Notes: a model not told the origin generated them from the sequence alone. A DNA stretch of 64,000 nucleotides from Microbacterium pygmaeum (GCF_900100885.1 NZ_LT629692.1:1612001-1676000); one strand, 5' to 3'; counted from the stretch's first letter, positions 41,941-50,723 are shown. Numbers and translations: made by a program.

Positions 41941-43500
41941 GTGACCGATCTGACCGCGCCCACGGGCCAGGAATCCGCGCTGCGCGCGCAGCCGAAGCCG
42001 GATGGATCGGCGCCGCGTGCGCTCGTCCTCGGCGCCACCGGCTACGTCGGGGGGCGCCTTGTGCCCAGACTCCTCAGCGCGGGCTACGCGGTCCGCGTCC
42101 TGGCACGGGACCCGGCCCGCGTCGGCGCCTTCGAGTGGGGGGATCGGGTCGAGATCGCACAGGGCGATGCCGCCGACACCGAGGCGGTCACCGCCGCCGC
42201 GCAGGACGTCGATGTGCTCTACTATCTCGTGCACTCCATGGGCGCCGGCAAGGGGTTCGAGGAGGCCGACCGCGAGGCCGCGCGAGCCGTCGCGGCGGCT
42301 GCGGCCGCGGCATCCGTCGGTCGCATCGTGTATCTCGGCGGCCTGCATCCGGAGCACACCGAACTCTCGCCGCACCTGCGGTCCCGCGTCGAGGTCGGCC
42401 AGACGCTGCTGGACAGCGGTGTGCCCACGCTCGTCCTGCAGGCCGGCGTCGTGATCGGCTCGGGCTCGGCCTCGTTCGAAATGGTGCGCCACCTCACCGA
42501 CGTCCTGCCGTACATGCCGGCGCCGAAGTGGGTGCGCAACCGCATCCAGCCGATCGCGGTGCGCGATGTGCTGCACTATCTGCTGGGCGCGGCGCGCGTC
42601 GACCCGGACGTCAACCGGGCCGTGGACATCGGCGGACCCGACGTGCCGCGCTACGGACAGATGATGAACGGCTACGCGCTCGAGGCCGGCCTTCCGCAAC
42701 GCGGGATCGCCGCGCTGCCGGTGCTCACCCCGCGCCTCGCCTCGCACTGGGTGAACCTCGTCACACCGATTCCCCGTCGCGTGGCGATGCCGCTGGTCGA
42801 GTCGCTGCAGAACGAGTGCATCATGAAGAACCACGACATCGACGAGCTCATCCCGCAGCCCGAGGGGGGTCTCACCTCCTACCGCCGCGCCGTCGCGCTG
42901 GCGCTGGGCAAGGTGAAGGCCGACGCCATCGAGACGAGCTGGCAGGACGCCGAGGTGCTGGGCGTTCCCAGCGACCCACTGCCCGGCGATCCGGACTGGG
43001 CGGGCAAGACCGTCTTCACCGACGAGCGGACCGCGACGACGGATGCCTCGTCCGAGGCGCTGTGGCGCGTCATCCAGGGCATCGGCGGCGACCGCGGGTG
43101 GTACTCGAACCCACTGCTGTGGGCGGTGCGCGGCTGGATGGACAAGCTCGTCGGCGGCGTGGGCCTGCGCCGCGGACGTCGCAACCGCGACCGCCTGGTG
43201 GTCGGCGACGCGGTGGATTTCTGGCGCGTCGAGGCGATCGAGCCCGGCTCGCTGCTGCGGCTGCGGGCGGAGATGAAGGTGCCGGGCCTGGCCTGGCTGG
43301 AGATGCGGGCCACGCCGGACGGCGCCGGTGCCCGCTACGACCAGCGCGCGATCTATTTCCCCAGCGGGCTCTCCGGGCGTCTGTACTGGCTGGCGGTGCT
43401 GCCGTTCCACGGCTTCATCTTCCGCGGGATGGCCAATCGCATCACCGCGACCGCCGAACAGGAGTCGAGCGAGACTGAAAGCGCGACGGCCTCGAGCTGA
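41941..43500 (+). CDS. NAD(P)-binding SDR-like protein with DUF2867 domain
   Basis: 519 residues. The N-terminal half is an atypical SDR/NmrA-like Rossmann fold (RALVLGATGYVGGRLVPRLLSAGY; VDVLYYLVHSMGAG; IVYLGGLHPEHTELSPHLRSR). The C-terminal part (~370-510; GGDRGWYSNPLLWAVRGWMDKLVGGVGLRRGRR) is DUF2867, a START/polyketide cyclase-like fold. This two-domain form is common in actinobacteria and bacteria in general; substrate unknown. GTG start with TAGCGT 7 nt upstream. Confidence 0.9.
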   Translation: MTDLTAPTGQESALRAQPKPDGSAPRALVLGATGYVGGRLVPRLLSAGYAVRVLARDPARVGAFEWGDRVEIAQGDAADTEAVTAAAQDVDVLYYLVHSMGAGKGFEEADREAARAVAAAAAAASVGRIVYLGGLHPEHTELSPHLRSRVEVGQTLLDSGVPTLVLQAGVVIGSGSASFEMVRHLTDVLPYMPAPKWVRNRIQPIAVRDVLHYLLGAARVDPDVNRAVDIGGPDVPRYGQMMNGYALEAGLPQRGIAALPVLTPRLASHWVNLVTPIPRRVAMPLVESLQNECIMKNHDIDELIPQPEGGLTSYRRAVALALGKVKADAIETSWQDAEVLGVPSDPLPGDPDWAGKTVFTDERTATTDASSEALWRVIQGIGGDRGWYSNPLLWAVRGWMDKLVGGVGLRRGRRNRDRLVVGDAVDFWRVEAIEPGSLLRLRAEMKVPGLAWLEMRATPDGAGARYDQRAIYFPSGLSGRLYWLAVLPFHGFIFRGMANRITATAEQESSETESATASS

Positions 43501-43523
43501 CCGCACACGGTTAGGCTCGTTGC

Positions 43524-43565
43524 ATGCAGCGGGCGGACCTGAGCGGCCGCGGGGGGCGCGCATGA
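43524..43565 (+). CDS. Putative 13-codon leaderless leader peptide coupled to moaA
   Basis: ATG 43524 follows TAGGCT (43512-43517) by 6 nt, the spacing of the predicted leaderless starts in this window. The frame encodes MQRADLSGRGGRA and ends at TGA 43563-43565, overlapping the moaA ATG (ATGA). moaA itself has only a G-rich stretch upstream, so its translation may depend on termination of this mini-ORF. Too short for family comparison; support is positional only. Confidence 0.5.
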   Translation: MQRADLSGRGGRA

Positions 43566-44668
43566 GCGCGGTTCCCGTGACGATCGGCGTGCGCTCGCCG
43601 ACCGTTTTCCGGGACGAGGCTCACGCGGTATCCGCCTCCCGCGGACGCCCGCTGACCGACACCCACGGCCGGGTGCACCGCGACCTGCGCATCTCGCTGA
43701 CCGACCGTTGTTCACTGCGGTGCACGTACTGCATGCCCGAGCAGGGGAACGAGTGGCTGGCGCGCACGAGCATCCTGAGCACGGACGAGATCGAGCGGAT
43801 CGCACGTGTCGCCGCGGCTGCGGGGATCACGACGTTCCGCCTCACCGGGGGCGAGCCGCTCCTGCGCACCGACATCGTCGACGTGGTCAGCCGCCTGGCC
43901 GCCCTCGAGGGGCCCGCGGGCCCGGTCGAGATCGCGATGACCACGAACGGGATCCGGCTGGCCGAGCTGCTCCCGTCGCTCATGGACGCGGGCCTGCAGC
44001 GACTGAACATCAGCATCGACACCCTGCAGCGGGATCGATTCCGCGAACTCACCCGTCGTGACCGGCTGGACGACGTGCTCGAGGGGATCGCTGCGGCCGC
44101 TGCATCCGGTCTTCGTCCGCTGAAGCTCAACGCGGTCGCGATGCGTGGCGTCAACGACGACGAGCTCGTCGATCTGGTCGAATTCGCCGTCGCCTCCGGC
44201 GCGCAGATGCGCTTCATCGAGCAGATGCCGCTGGATGCGGGCCACACGTGGGACCGTTCGCAGATGGTCACCCGTGAGGAGATCGTCGACGCGCTGGCCA
44301 CGCGCTGGGACCTCGTCCCGCTGCCGGGCCGCGGTGGAGCGCCCGCCGAACGCTGGACGCTGGACGGTGGGCCGCACACGGTGGGGGTCATCGCCTCGGT
44401 GACCGCCCCGTTCTGCGGCGACTGCGACCGGCTGCGGCTCACCGCAGACGGCCAACTGCGCAACTGCCTGTTCTCCACCACCGAGTACGACCTGCTGCCG
44501 ACCCTTCGGCAGGATCAGGGATCTGGTCTGGCGGCTCGGGAGTCGGACATCGATGACGGAATCGATCGGATGCTGCGCTCCTGCGTGCACGGCAAGCTTC
44601 CGGGGCACGCGATCAACGACCCCGCATTCCTGCAGCCCGCGCGCGGCATGAACGCGATCGGCGGCTAG
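43562..44668 (+). CDS. moaA: GTP 3',8-cyclase (radical SAM)
   Basis: 368 residues. The N-terminal radical SAM cluster motif is DRCSLRCTYCMPEQGNEWL, with LTGGEPLLR following. The C-terminal second 4Fe-4S cluster has CGDCDRLRLTADGQLRNCLFS, and the chain ends NAIGG, with the GG tail needed for activity in MoaA. It performs the first step of molybdenum cofactor synthesis, before MoaC. The ATG overlaps a short leader ORF. It is separated from the other moa genes by two unrelated genes. Confidence 0.96.
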   Translation: MSAVPVTIGVRSPTVFRDEAHAVSASRGRPLTDTHGRVHRDLRISLTDRCSLRCTYCMPEQGNEWLARTSILSTDEIERIARVAAAAGITTFRLTGGEPLLRTDIVDVVSRLAALEGPAGPVEIAMTTNGIRLAELLPSLMDAGLQRLNISIDTLQRDRFRELTRRDRLDDVLEGIAAAAASGLRPLKLNAVAMRGVNDDELVDLVEFAVASGAQMRFIEQMPLDAGHTWDRSQMVTREEIVDALATRWDLVPLPGRGGAPAERWTLDGGPHTVGVIASVTAPFCGDCDRLRLTADGQLRNCLFSTTEYDLLPTLRQDQGSGLAARESDIDDGIDRMLRSCVHGKLPGHAINDPAFLQPARGMNAIGG

Positions 44669-44719
44669 TTGCTGCGCTGAGCGACGCACGCGCAAGCCGC
44701 GAATGAACACTTTGTCGCA

Positions 44720-44749
44720 TTCACAGGGTTCTGCCAGGTTCCCTTTATG
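44720..44749 (+). promoter_or_regulatory. Promoter of DUF5684 gene
   Basis: TTCACA (44720-44725), 18-bp spacer, TTTATG (44744-44749). The predicted transcription start falls at or just before ATG 44759. The upstream ATG at 44747 lies within the -10 box and is therefore unlikely to be used. Confidence 0.55.
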
Positions 44750-44758
44750 CTGAGCGTC

Positions 44759-45145
44759 ATGACTTCCGTTACCTCGCAGGCCGACTTCTCGGCCCTCTAT
44801 ACCGTTTCGAGCATCTTCAGCCTGATCCTCTATGTGATCATCGTCATCGCCCTGTGGAAGGTCTTCACCAAGGCGGGCAAGGCCGGCTGGCTGGCGATCA
44901 TCCCGATCGTGAACCTCTTCGTCCTCACCAAGATCGCCGGGTTCTCGTACTGGATGGGGCTGCTCTACCTCATCCCGATCGTGAACATCATCCTGCACAT
45001 CATCGTCGCGCTCCGCGTCGGCAAGGCCTTCGGTCAGGGTGCGGTGTTCTCCGTCTTCCTGCTGTGGCTCTTCTCGTTCATCGGCTACCTCATCCTCGGC
45101 TTCGGTTCCGCGACCTACGACAAGTCGCGCATCGACGCCGTCTGA
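44759..45145 (+). CDS. DUF5684 membrane protein
   Basis: 128 residues with three to four hydrophobic segments (IFSLILYVIIVIALWKVF; GWLAIIPIVNLFVLTKIAGF; LLYLIPIVNIILHIIVALRV; FLLWLFSFIGYLILGF). The KAGKAGWLAIIPIVNLF pattern is the family signature. Found mostly in actinobacteria and often next to signal peptidase or sortase genes elsewhere; here it is alone. Function unknown. Followed by a hairpin shared with the convergent gene. Confidence 0.85.
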   Translation: MTSVTSQADFSALYTVSSIFSLILYVIIVIALWKVFTKAGKAGWLAIIPIVNLFVLTKIAGFSYWMGLLYLIPIVNIILHIIVALRVGKAFGQGAVFSVFLLWLFSFIGYLILGFGSATYDKSRIDAV

Positions 45146-45152
45146 CCTCGCC

Positions 45153-46403
45153 CTACGAAACGGCGCTGCCCCGCGAGGGGCGGCGCCGTTTCCCGTTGCG
45201 CACCCGGTTGACGACGCGAACCGCGACGCGCGCGGGCAGGACCGCGGCGACCGCGAGCATCTCGGGCATCGTCCGATCACCGCGCCGCAGGATGATCCCG
45301 CTCTCCCAGGTGTCACGCACGCTCCCGCCGCGGCGGACGCGCGGCGGCTTCGGCGGGAGGGTGCCCCGACGTCGCTCATCGACCAGGGCGGTCAGCTGCG
45401 GGACCCAATCGTCGAGGCTCGGGTCGTGGAAGTAGTTGTCTGCGAGCCACTGCGGGCGCGGCATCCGGAAGTCACGCGAGATGACCGCCTCCTCACCCGC
45501 GAGCAGGCCGCTGCCGCGGAACACCGGGTTGATGAGGTCGTCCGAGACACCGAAGGTGTCCAGCGCGATGCTGGGCACGCCGAAGGCGATCGCCTCGATG
45601 GCGGCTGTCGAACTGACCGTCACCAGGCCCTCGGCGGTGCTGAGAGCCCGCGCCATCGAGTCGGTGGAGATCACCAGGTTCGGCGGCAGTGGGCCGAGGG
45701 TCCGCAGCAGCTCGGGGTAGCTGTCGGCGTCGCGCTCGCGGTGCGTCTGATGCTCGCCCTTCACTGCGCGGAGTTTGACCACCACCCGGCGCTCGGGCTC
45801 GGCCCGCGCGGCGCGAACCAGCATCCGCGCGATGGTCAGCCGCTCGTCGCGCAGCCGCGGCACGATCGCCTGGGCCGCGAAGACGAGGTCGCCGCCTCGG
45901 CCTGACCGGGTCCGATGCTGCGCGAACGGCAAGTGAGCGAGGGCGAATCGCTGGGACATGCCCCGACGGTCCGCGAGGTCCGTGAACGCACGGATCTCGC
46001 GGGTCGAGTGGAGCACGAACAGGTCGCACTGCGTGCGGTGGACGAGCGCGGCCGTGGTCTCGGGGATGGAGATCCCGGGTAGTCCTGTCACCAGCAGCGG
46101 ACGCGGGGTGAGGGCAGCGACCAGGCGCGCCACCACGCGGACGACCGGACCCCGGGCGGCCAGGAGCACCGCATCGGGCTCGGCCGCGGTGATGTGCGCC
46201 GTCAGCTCGGACAGCCGGGTGCGCCGGACGCTCGCGGCATCCAGCCCGCTGCCGGCCGTCGCCGATCGCTGCTGGGCGGCGCTGACGACCAGGGACGTCT
46301 CGAGGATCAGCAGCTCCACCGCCACCGAATCGGGGAGCGTGCCCAGAAGCGCCGCGCTCCACTTCACGTACGAGTCGCTGTCGGCGATCGCGATGATGCG
46401 CAT
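45153..46403 (-). CDS. DUF6716 protein of the nonulosonic acid operon
   Basis: 416 residues beginning MRIIAIADSDSYVKWSAALL, the typical N-terminus of DUF6716 proteins. It resembles capsule- or glycan-related proteins with a GT-B-like layout: VTGLPGISIPETTAAL, LVFAAQAIVPRLRDERLTI, VKLRAVKGEHQTHRE and TVSSTAAIEAIAFGVPSIALDTFGVSDD, the last reminiscent of the donor site of capsule glycosyltransferases. Start 46403 fits family length; the frame is open to 46442. Last gene of the operon with NeuB, NeuA and a putative sialyltransferase, so a role in transfer or export of a nonulosonic acid is likely. Confidence 0.7.
   Translation of the reverse strand: MRIIAIADSDSYVKWSAALLGTLPDSVAVELLILETSLVVSAAQQRSATAGSGLDAASVRRTRLSELTAHITAAEPDAVLLAARGPVVRVVARLVAALTPRPLLVTGLPGISIPETTAALVHRTQCDLFVLHSTREIRAFTDLADRRGMSQRFALAHLPFAQHRTRSGRGGDLVFAAQAIVPRLRDERLTIARMLVRAARAEPERRVVVKLRAVKGEHQTHRERDADSYPELLRTLGPLPPNLVISTDSMARALSTAEGLVTVSSTAAIEAIAFGVPSIALDTFGVSDDLINPVFRGSGLLAGEEAVISRDFRMPRPQWLADNYFHDPSLDDWVPQLTALVDERRRGTLPPKPPRVRRGGSVRDTWESGIILRRGDRTMPEMLAVAAVLPARVAVRVVNRVRNGKRRRPSRGSAVS
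45157..45192. terminator. Bidirectional hairpin terminator
   Basis: 16-bp stem with one G-T pair, arms 45157-45172 and 45177-45192, loop GCGA, flanked by AAA and TTT. It lies 11 nt after the DUF5684 stop and inside the last codons of the convergent gene. Confidence 0.8.
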
Positions 46404-46443
46404 CGAAGCGCTCAGCGCAGGCCGACCGTGCGTCGCAGCCACC

Positions 46444-47316
46444 TCACGCGGCCACCCGACGGAGTTTTGCGAGGGGTGCGAGCTCGCCGGGGAACACCCG
46501 CTTCACGCCGTCCCCGAGCGCGGTCTCCACGATGCGGATGTCGCGGACGAGGTGCTGCAGACCTGCCGGCTCCAGTGATGCGGCGTGGTCGGATCCCCAC
46601 ATGGTCCGGTCGAGGGTGATGTGGCGCTCGACCGCGACGGCGCCGAGTGCGACGGCGGCGAGGGAGATCTGCAGTCCGCGCTCGTGTCCCGAGTATCCGA
46701 CGGGAACGCCGGGGAAGCGGTCGCGGAGGGTCGGGATCATCCGGAGGTTCGCCTCCTCGGGCTCCATCGGGTACGTCGATGTGGCATGCATCAGGACGAG
46801 TCGGTCGGTGCCCAGGACGCCGATCGCGGCGTCGATCTGCTCCATCGTCGACATGCCGGTGGACAGGATGATCGGCTTGCCGGTGTCGCGGAGGGCCTCG
46901 AGCAGCTCCGTATCGGTGAGCGATGCCGACGCGACCTTGTGCGCGGCCACGTTGATGTCCTCGAGGAACGCGACGCTGGGGACATCCCATGGCGACGCGA
47001 ACCACTCGAGGCCGCGAAGGAGCGCGTGATCGGCGATCTCGATGTACTGATCACGGTCGAACTCGACGCGGTTGCGGTACTCGAGGTAGCTCATGGTGCC
47101 CCACGGCGTCTCGCGCGGCACGTCGCGCATGTGGGCGGGTGTGGAGATCTCCGGGGTGCGCTTCTGGAATTTCACCGCGTCAACGCCGGCGTCCGCCGCG
47201 ACGTCGATGAGCTTCTTGGCGAGGTCGACGTCGCCGTTGTGGTTCAGGCCGATCTCGGCGATCAGATACGCGGGGTGACCGCCTCCGACGACGTTCGATC
47301 CGATGGTGACGGTCAT
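46444..47316 (-). CDS. neuB: Nonulosonic (sialic) acid synthase, NeuB-type without SAF domain
   Basis: 290 residues. The NeuB TIM barrel is complete: YLIAEIGLNHNGDVDLAKKL, AVKFQKRTPEI, FASPWDVPSVAFLEDINV, KVASASLTDTELLEAL, STGMSTMEQIDAAI and HATSTYPMEPEEANLRMI. It condenses phosphoenolpyruvate with N-acetylmannosamine or an analogue. The antifreeze-like SAF domain (~60 residues) present in most NeuB enzymes (~345 aa) is missing; the chain stops after PGELAPLAKLRRVAA. Start overlaps the neuA stop (ATGA). Substrate could be ManNAc or a bacterial-specific sugar. Confidence 0.9.
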   Translation of the reverse strand: MTVTIGSNVVGGGHPAYLIAEIGLNHNGDVDLAKKLIDVAADAGVDAVKFQKRTPEISTPAHMRDVPRETPWGTMSYLEYRNRVEFDRDQYIEIADHALLRGLEWFASPWDVPSVAFLEDINVAAHKVASASLTDTELLEALRDTGKPIILSTGMSTMEQIDAAIGVLGTDRLVLMHATSTYPMEPEEANLRMIPTLRDRFPGVPVGYSGHERGLQISLAAVALGAVAVERHITLDRTMWGSDHAASLEPAGLQHLVRDIRIVETALGDGVKRVFPGELAPLAKLRRVAA

Positions 47317-48521
47317 CGCGGACTCCTTGCTGTGGGGGAAGGGGAGGATGCCTCGCCCGCCGACGATCGCCGGCCGCGCAGGACGGCATCGGCGAGTTCG
47401 CGGACGACACCGTCACCCCCCGCACGGCGCAGCACCACGCGGGCGGCCGCGATCACGAGCGGGTGGGCATCGGCGGTGGCCACCGGCCAGCCGACGATCT
47501 CGAGGCAGGCCAGGTCGTTCACGTCATTGCCGAGGTAAGCGATGCGCTCGAGGGTGACGCCCGCCTGGTCGGCCCATTCGCGCAGCGCCGCGGCCTTCTC
47601 GTCGACGCCCTGGCGCACGTCGACGCGCAGCTTGCGCGCCCGGGCGGTCACGACCGGGTTCTGCTCCGTGGACAGGATGAGGACCGGGATGCCTTCCCGC
47701 CGCAGCATCGCGATGCCCATGCCGTCCGAGCGGCTGACGCGAACCTGCTCGTTCCCGTCGGCGTCGACGAGCGCGGTGTCGTCGGTGTGCACTCCGTCGA
47801 AGTCGGTGACGACGGCATCCACCTCCAGCGCGCGATCGCTCGCGTTCGATCGATGGGCCTGGGCTCGTGCGATCTCCAGCTGCTCGGGAGAGTCGATCTC
47901 GATGGCGGTGCGTTCGGGCACCTCGGCGATGCCGACGCGGCCGAAGAACCGGTGGCCCGCCGATCGGAAGCCCGCCGCATCCATCACATAGAAGGCGCCC
48001 GTCTCGAGGAAGTGCGGCTCGCGGTCCTGCCGGCGGGGCCGGAAGGCGTCGTCGTGGTTGATCCCCGTCGCGCTGCCGTCGTCCCGCGCGCGCCACAGGA
48101 ATCCGTACGTCTCGATCGCGGCGAAGACGCTGTCGGCATCGCCTCGCCGGACGGAGTCGATCGCGCGTGCGAGCGCTGCCGAATCGATGAACGGCGAGGT
48201 GGCCTGGAGGAACGCCAGCACGCCGACGTCGATCCCGTCGCCGTCGAGGATTTCCAGCGCGTGCAGGAGTGCGCTCTCGCTGCTCGCGGTGTCTCCGGCG
48301 ATCTCGGCCGGGCGCGCGACGATACCGGCGCCCCACCCCCGGGCGACCGCCGCGATCTCCTCGTCGTCGGTGGAGACGAGCACCCGATCGATGCCGGGAA
48401 CCGCCCGCGCGCTGAGGATCGCGCGTCCGATCAGCGGGACGCCGCCGACGCGCTGCAGGTTCTTGCGCGGGATGCCCTTCGACCCGCCTCGGGCGGGGAT
48501 GATCGCGATCGCCTCGCTCAT
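47313..48521 (-). CDS. neuA: CMP-nonulosonate cytidylyltransferase fused to HAD phosphatase
   Basis: 402 residues, a two-enzyme fusion. Residues ~1-225 form a NeuA-type cytidylyltransferase (AIIPARGGSKGIPRKNLQRV; VGVLAFLQATSPFID). Residues ~235-380 form a KdsC/NeuA-C-like HAD phosphatase (VVTDFDGVHTDDTALV with the nucleophile Asp; QGVDEKAAALREWA; YLGNDVNDLACLE). The phosphatase could remove phosphate from a 9-phosphate nonulosonate before activation, which would fit a synthase using a 6-phosphate sugar. Both ends overlap neighbours by 4 nt. Confidence 0.9.
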   Translation of the reverse strand: MSEAIAIIPARGGSKGIPRKNLQRVGGVPLIGRAILSARAVPGIDRVLVSTDDEEIAAVARGWGAGIVARPAEIAGDTASSESALLHALEILDGDGIDVGVLAFLQATSPFIDSAALARAIDSVRRGDADSVFAAIETYGFLWRARDDGSATGINHDDAFRPRRQDREPHFLETGAFYVMDAAGFRSAGHRFFGRVGIAEVPERTAIEIDSPEQLEIARAQAHRSNASDRALEVDAVVTDFDGVHTDDTALVDADGNEQVRVSRSDGMGIAMLRREGIPVLILSTEQNPVVTARARKLRVDVRQGVDEKAAALREWADQAGVTLERIAYLGNDVNDLACLEIVGWPVATADAHPLVIAAARVVLRRAGGDGVVRELADAVLRGRRSSAGEASSPSPTARSPR

Positions 48522-49438
48522 CGGTCGCGCTCAGTCAAGGCGGTCGTGTCCGACGCGTCGCCGATGTGCACGACGCTGCCGGTCCCGTCCAGGACGAGCG
48601 GGAGCGTCGTGGTGATGCTCGAGGGGAGCGTGAGGATCTGCAGAGGGCGGCGGGTCCCGGCGAGGACGAGTTCGACCGGCAGCGCCAGGCGCGAGACGGT
48701 CACGTTCTCGATCGCCGTGACGGCGGCGAGCTGAGTGGCGGGTTCGCGGCGGTGCGGGAGGTAGGTGACCGCGCCGGCGGACGCGTGGCCCGCGACCCAG
48801 CCGAGGTAGTCGTCCAGGCTCATCCGTCCGTCGACCGGTCGGGCGCTGCCCAGGACCAGACGGGCGCTCGGCAGATCCGGGTCCGGCGCGGTCCGGCGGG
48901 TCCACTCGAAGGCGTGCCGGCGCACACCCATGCCGCGGTCGGCGAGTTCGGTCAGCCGGAGCTCGCCGAGTTCGAAGGCGGTGAAGAAGTCGACCGTGTG
49001 AGCCCGAGCGCGCGTGTGGATGCGGTGCAGGGCGAACGGGACCAGGCGGGTGGTCATGCCTCGCTCATCCACTCCGGGCCGCGCGAAGGGGCGTCGGCCG
49101 AGGAGCACGTCCGCGAACGCGCGCGTGTTCGCGCCGTCGTCGAGGAACGTGATGCGCCGAGGGCGCAGGATCGAGGCTGCCAGGCGGAACTGCCCGGAGA
49201 ATCCGTCGCCGATCAGCCAGTGCGAGTGGCGGGCGAGCAGCTGCCAGGGGATGCCGAGGTAGGGCTCGAGCGTCGCGAAGAAGGCTCCGCGTGCGACGAG
49301 GGCGTCAGCGGTCTCGGACATCTGCGCGGTCAGCCGACCCGCAACGGGAACCTCGACCGAGTTCGCCGCCGCCCACTCCGCTGCTCCGATGAGTTGGAGA
49401 GGCGATTCGACCCACGCGAGTGCAGCGTTGTGGCTCAC
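48518..49438 (-). CDS. Putative sialyl/polysialyltransferase-like glycosyltransferase
   Basis: About 306 residues. VESPLQLIGAAEWAA at the N-terminus and RITFLDDGANTRAFADVLL with VTYLPHRREPATQ later are reminiscent of GT52/polysialyltransferase-like proteins, where a dipeptide HP-type region contacts the CMP sugar. I chose GTG 49438 because VSHNAALAWVESPLQL gives the family-like start; the open frame reaches 49528. First gene of the four-gene operon, with its stop overlapping neuA. Family assignment is by pattern and context, not certain. Confidence 0.65.
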   Translation of the reverse strand: MSHNAALAWVESPLQLIGAAEWAAANSVEVPVAGRLTAQMSETADALVARGAFFATLEPYLGIPWQLLARHSHWLIGDGFSGQFRLAASILRPRRITFLDDGANTRAFADVLLGRRPFARPGVDERGMTTRLVPFALHRIHTRARAHTVDFFTAFELGELRLTELADRGMGVRRHAFEWTRRTAPDPDLPSARLVLGSARPVDGRMSLDDYLGWVAGHASAGAVTYLPHRREPATQLAAVTAIENVTVSRLALPVELVLAGTRRPLQILTLPSSITTTLPLVLDGTGSVVHIGDASDTTALTERDR

Positions 49439-49622
49439 TTCACCCGCTTCCGACCGGAACACCCGTCTCCACACGATCGCCGCGTCGTGTGAACACATCC
49501 ACGCGCTTTTCTGGCCATCGCGAGACACCTCGATGAACGATTCGAGACGTCCGACGCCGCAGCTCTGCGGATCACGGCACCCAAACCGGTCCGAGGCCGC
49601 CGTACTGAGGGAGAATCAGAGG

Positions 49623-49841
49623 GTGAGCTGCACGAATCCCGCATCCGAGTTCGAGGCGCTGGTGTACCTCGTCGAGCGACTCGTGGGCCGTTTTCCGGAA
49701 TGCAGCGAAGACGAGCTGTTCGTTCTGATCGCCGACGAACTGGAATCGTTCGACAACGTCCGCGTCCGCGACTACGTTCCGCTGCTCGTGGAGCACAACG
49801 TGCTCCGACGCCTCCGCGCCGAACGGGCCCACGCCGCCTGA
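49623..49841 (+). CDS. Three-helix bundle dimerisation domain protein
   Basis: 72 residues from GTG 49623 (AGGGAG upstream), or 102 from ATG 49533. The core EFEALVYLVERLVGRFPECSEDELFVLIADELESF then VRVRDYVPLLVEHNVLRRL matches the actinobacterial three-helix bundle dimerisation family, usually small stand-alone proteins of unknown role. It is followed 13 nt later by a metal-hydrolase-like gene, perhaps as an operon. Confidence 0.75.
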   Translation: MSCTNPASEFEALVYLVERLVGRFPECSEDELFVLIADELESFDNVRVRDYVPLLVEHNVLRRLRAERAHAA

Positions 49842-49854
49842 AAGGATGCGGGAC

Positions 49855-50670
49855 GTGACGTTCTGGATCTGCGCGACGTGTGCGGTGGAGCACGCGGAAC
49901 GCTCGGCGGTCTGCGCCATCTGCGCGGACGAGCGCCAGTGGATCCCCTCGGACGGGCAGCGCTGGACGTCGCTGACCGAGATGACGGATGCCGGCTACCG
50001 CACCGCGATCGCGGAGCTCGAACCGGATCTCTGGGCGGTCTCCAGCACGCCCGGCGCCGGGATCGGGCAGCAGTCGAAGCTGGTGTGCACGAAAGAGGGA
50101 TCGGTGCTCTTCGATCCCCTGGGCTTCCTCGATGAGGCGGCGGTGCGCGGCATCCTGGATCTCGGGCCCGTCGCCGCGATCGTCGCGAGCCATCCGCACA
50201 TGTTCGGCGTGCAGGTCGAGTGGAGCCACGCGCTCGGGGGAGTGCCGGTGCTCGTCGCCGAGAAGGACCGCGGGTGGGTTGCCCGGGACGACCACGCAAT
50301 ACAGTCCTGGTCGGCCGAGGTCGAGGTCCTGCCGGGTGTGACGCTGAGCCAGACCGGCGGGCACTTCCCCGGCAGCAGCGTCGTGCACTGGAGCGGTGCC
50401 GCCGACGGCAAGGGCGTGCTCCTGGCCAGCGACACCATCTTCCCGAACGCCGACCGATCGTCGGTCAGCTTCATGCGGAGCTTCCCGAACCCGCTTCCGC
50501 TGTCCGGAGCGGTTGTGGAACGCGTGACCGCGCACGTGGAGCGCTTCGAGTTCGACCGGCTCTACGGAAACTTCGAGCGGGTGATCCCGGCCGATGCCCG
50601 CGCGATCGTCCGCAGATCGGCGGATCGTCACATCGGCTGGGTGAACGGCGACTTCGATCACCTGACCTGA
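49855..50670 (+). CDS. MBL-fold hydrolase-like protein with N-terminal zinc ribbon
   Basis: About 271 residues. An N-terminal zinc ribbon/finger (WICATCAVEHAERSAVCAICADE, four Cys) is followed by a metallo-beta-lactamase-like fold (LVCTKEGSVLFDPLGFLDEAAV; AAIVASHPHMFGVQVEWS; QTGGHFPGSSVVHWSG; GVLLASDTIF). The classical HxHxDH is reduced to SHPHMFG, so hydrolytic activity is uncertain. AAAGGA sits 8 nt before GTG 49855, preferred over ATG 49846 which overlaps that ribosome site. Confidence 0.82.
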   Translation: MTFWICATCAVEHAERSAVCAICADERQWIPSDGQRWTSLTEMTDAGYRTAIAELEPDLWAVSSTPGAGIGQQSKLVCTKEGSVLFDPLGFLDEAAVRGILDLGPVAAIVASHPHMFGVQVEWSHALGGVPVLVAEKDRGWVARDDHAIQSWSAEVEVLPGVTLSQTGGHFPGSSVVHWSGAADGKGVLLASDTIFPNADRSSVSFMRSFPNPLPLSGAVVERVTAHVERFEFDRLYGNFERVIPADARAIVRRSADRHIGWVNGDFDHLT

Positions 50671-50723
50671 GCGGTCCGCCCGGCGAGCGCCTCGCGCTGA
50701 GCGAGCAGTCCTAGACTGCTGCG

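Noticed and set aside
40933..43563. Minus-strand 876-residue ORF
   Set aside because: Opposite modC, GNAT and SDR genes with clear families; biased composition typical of antisense frames.
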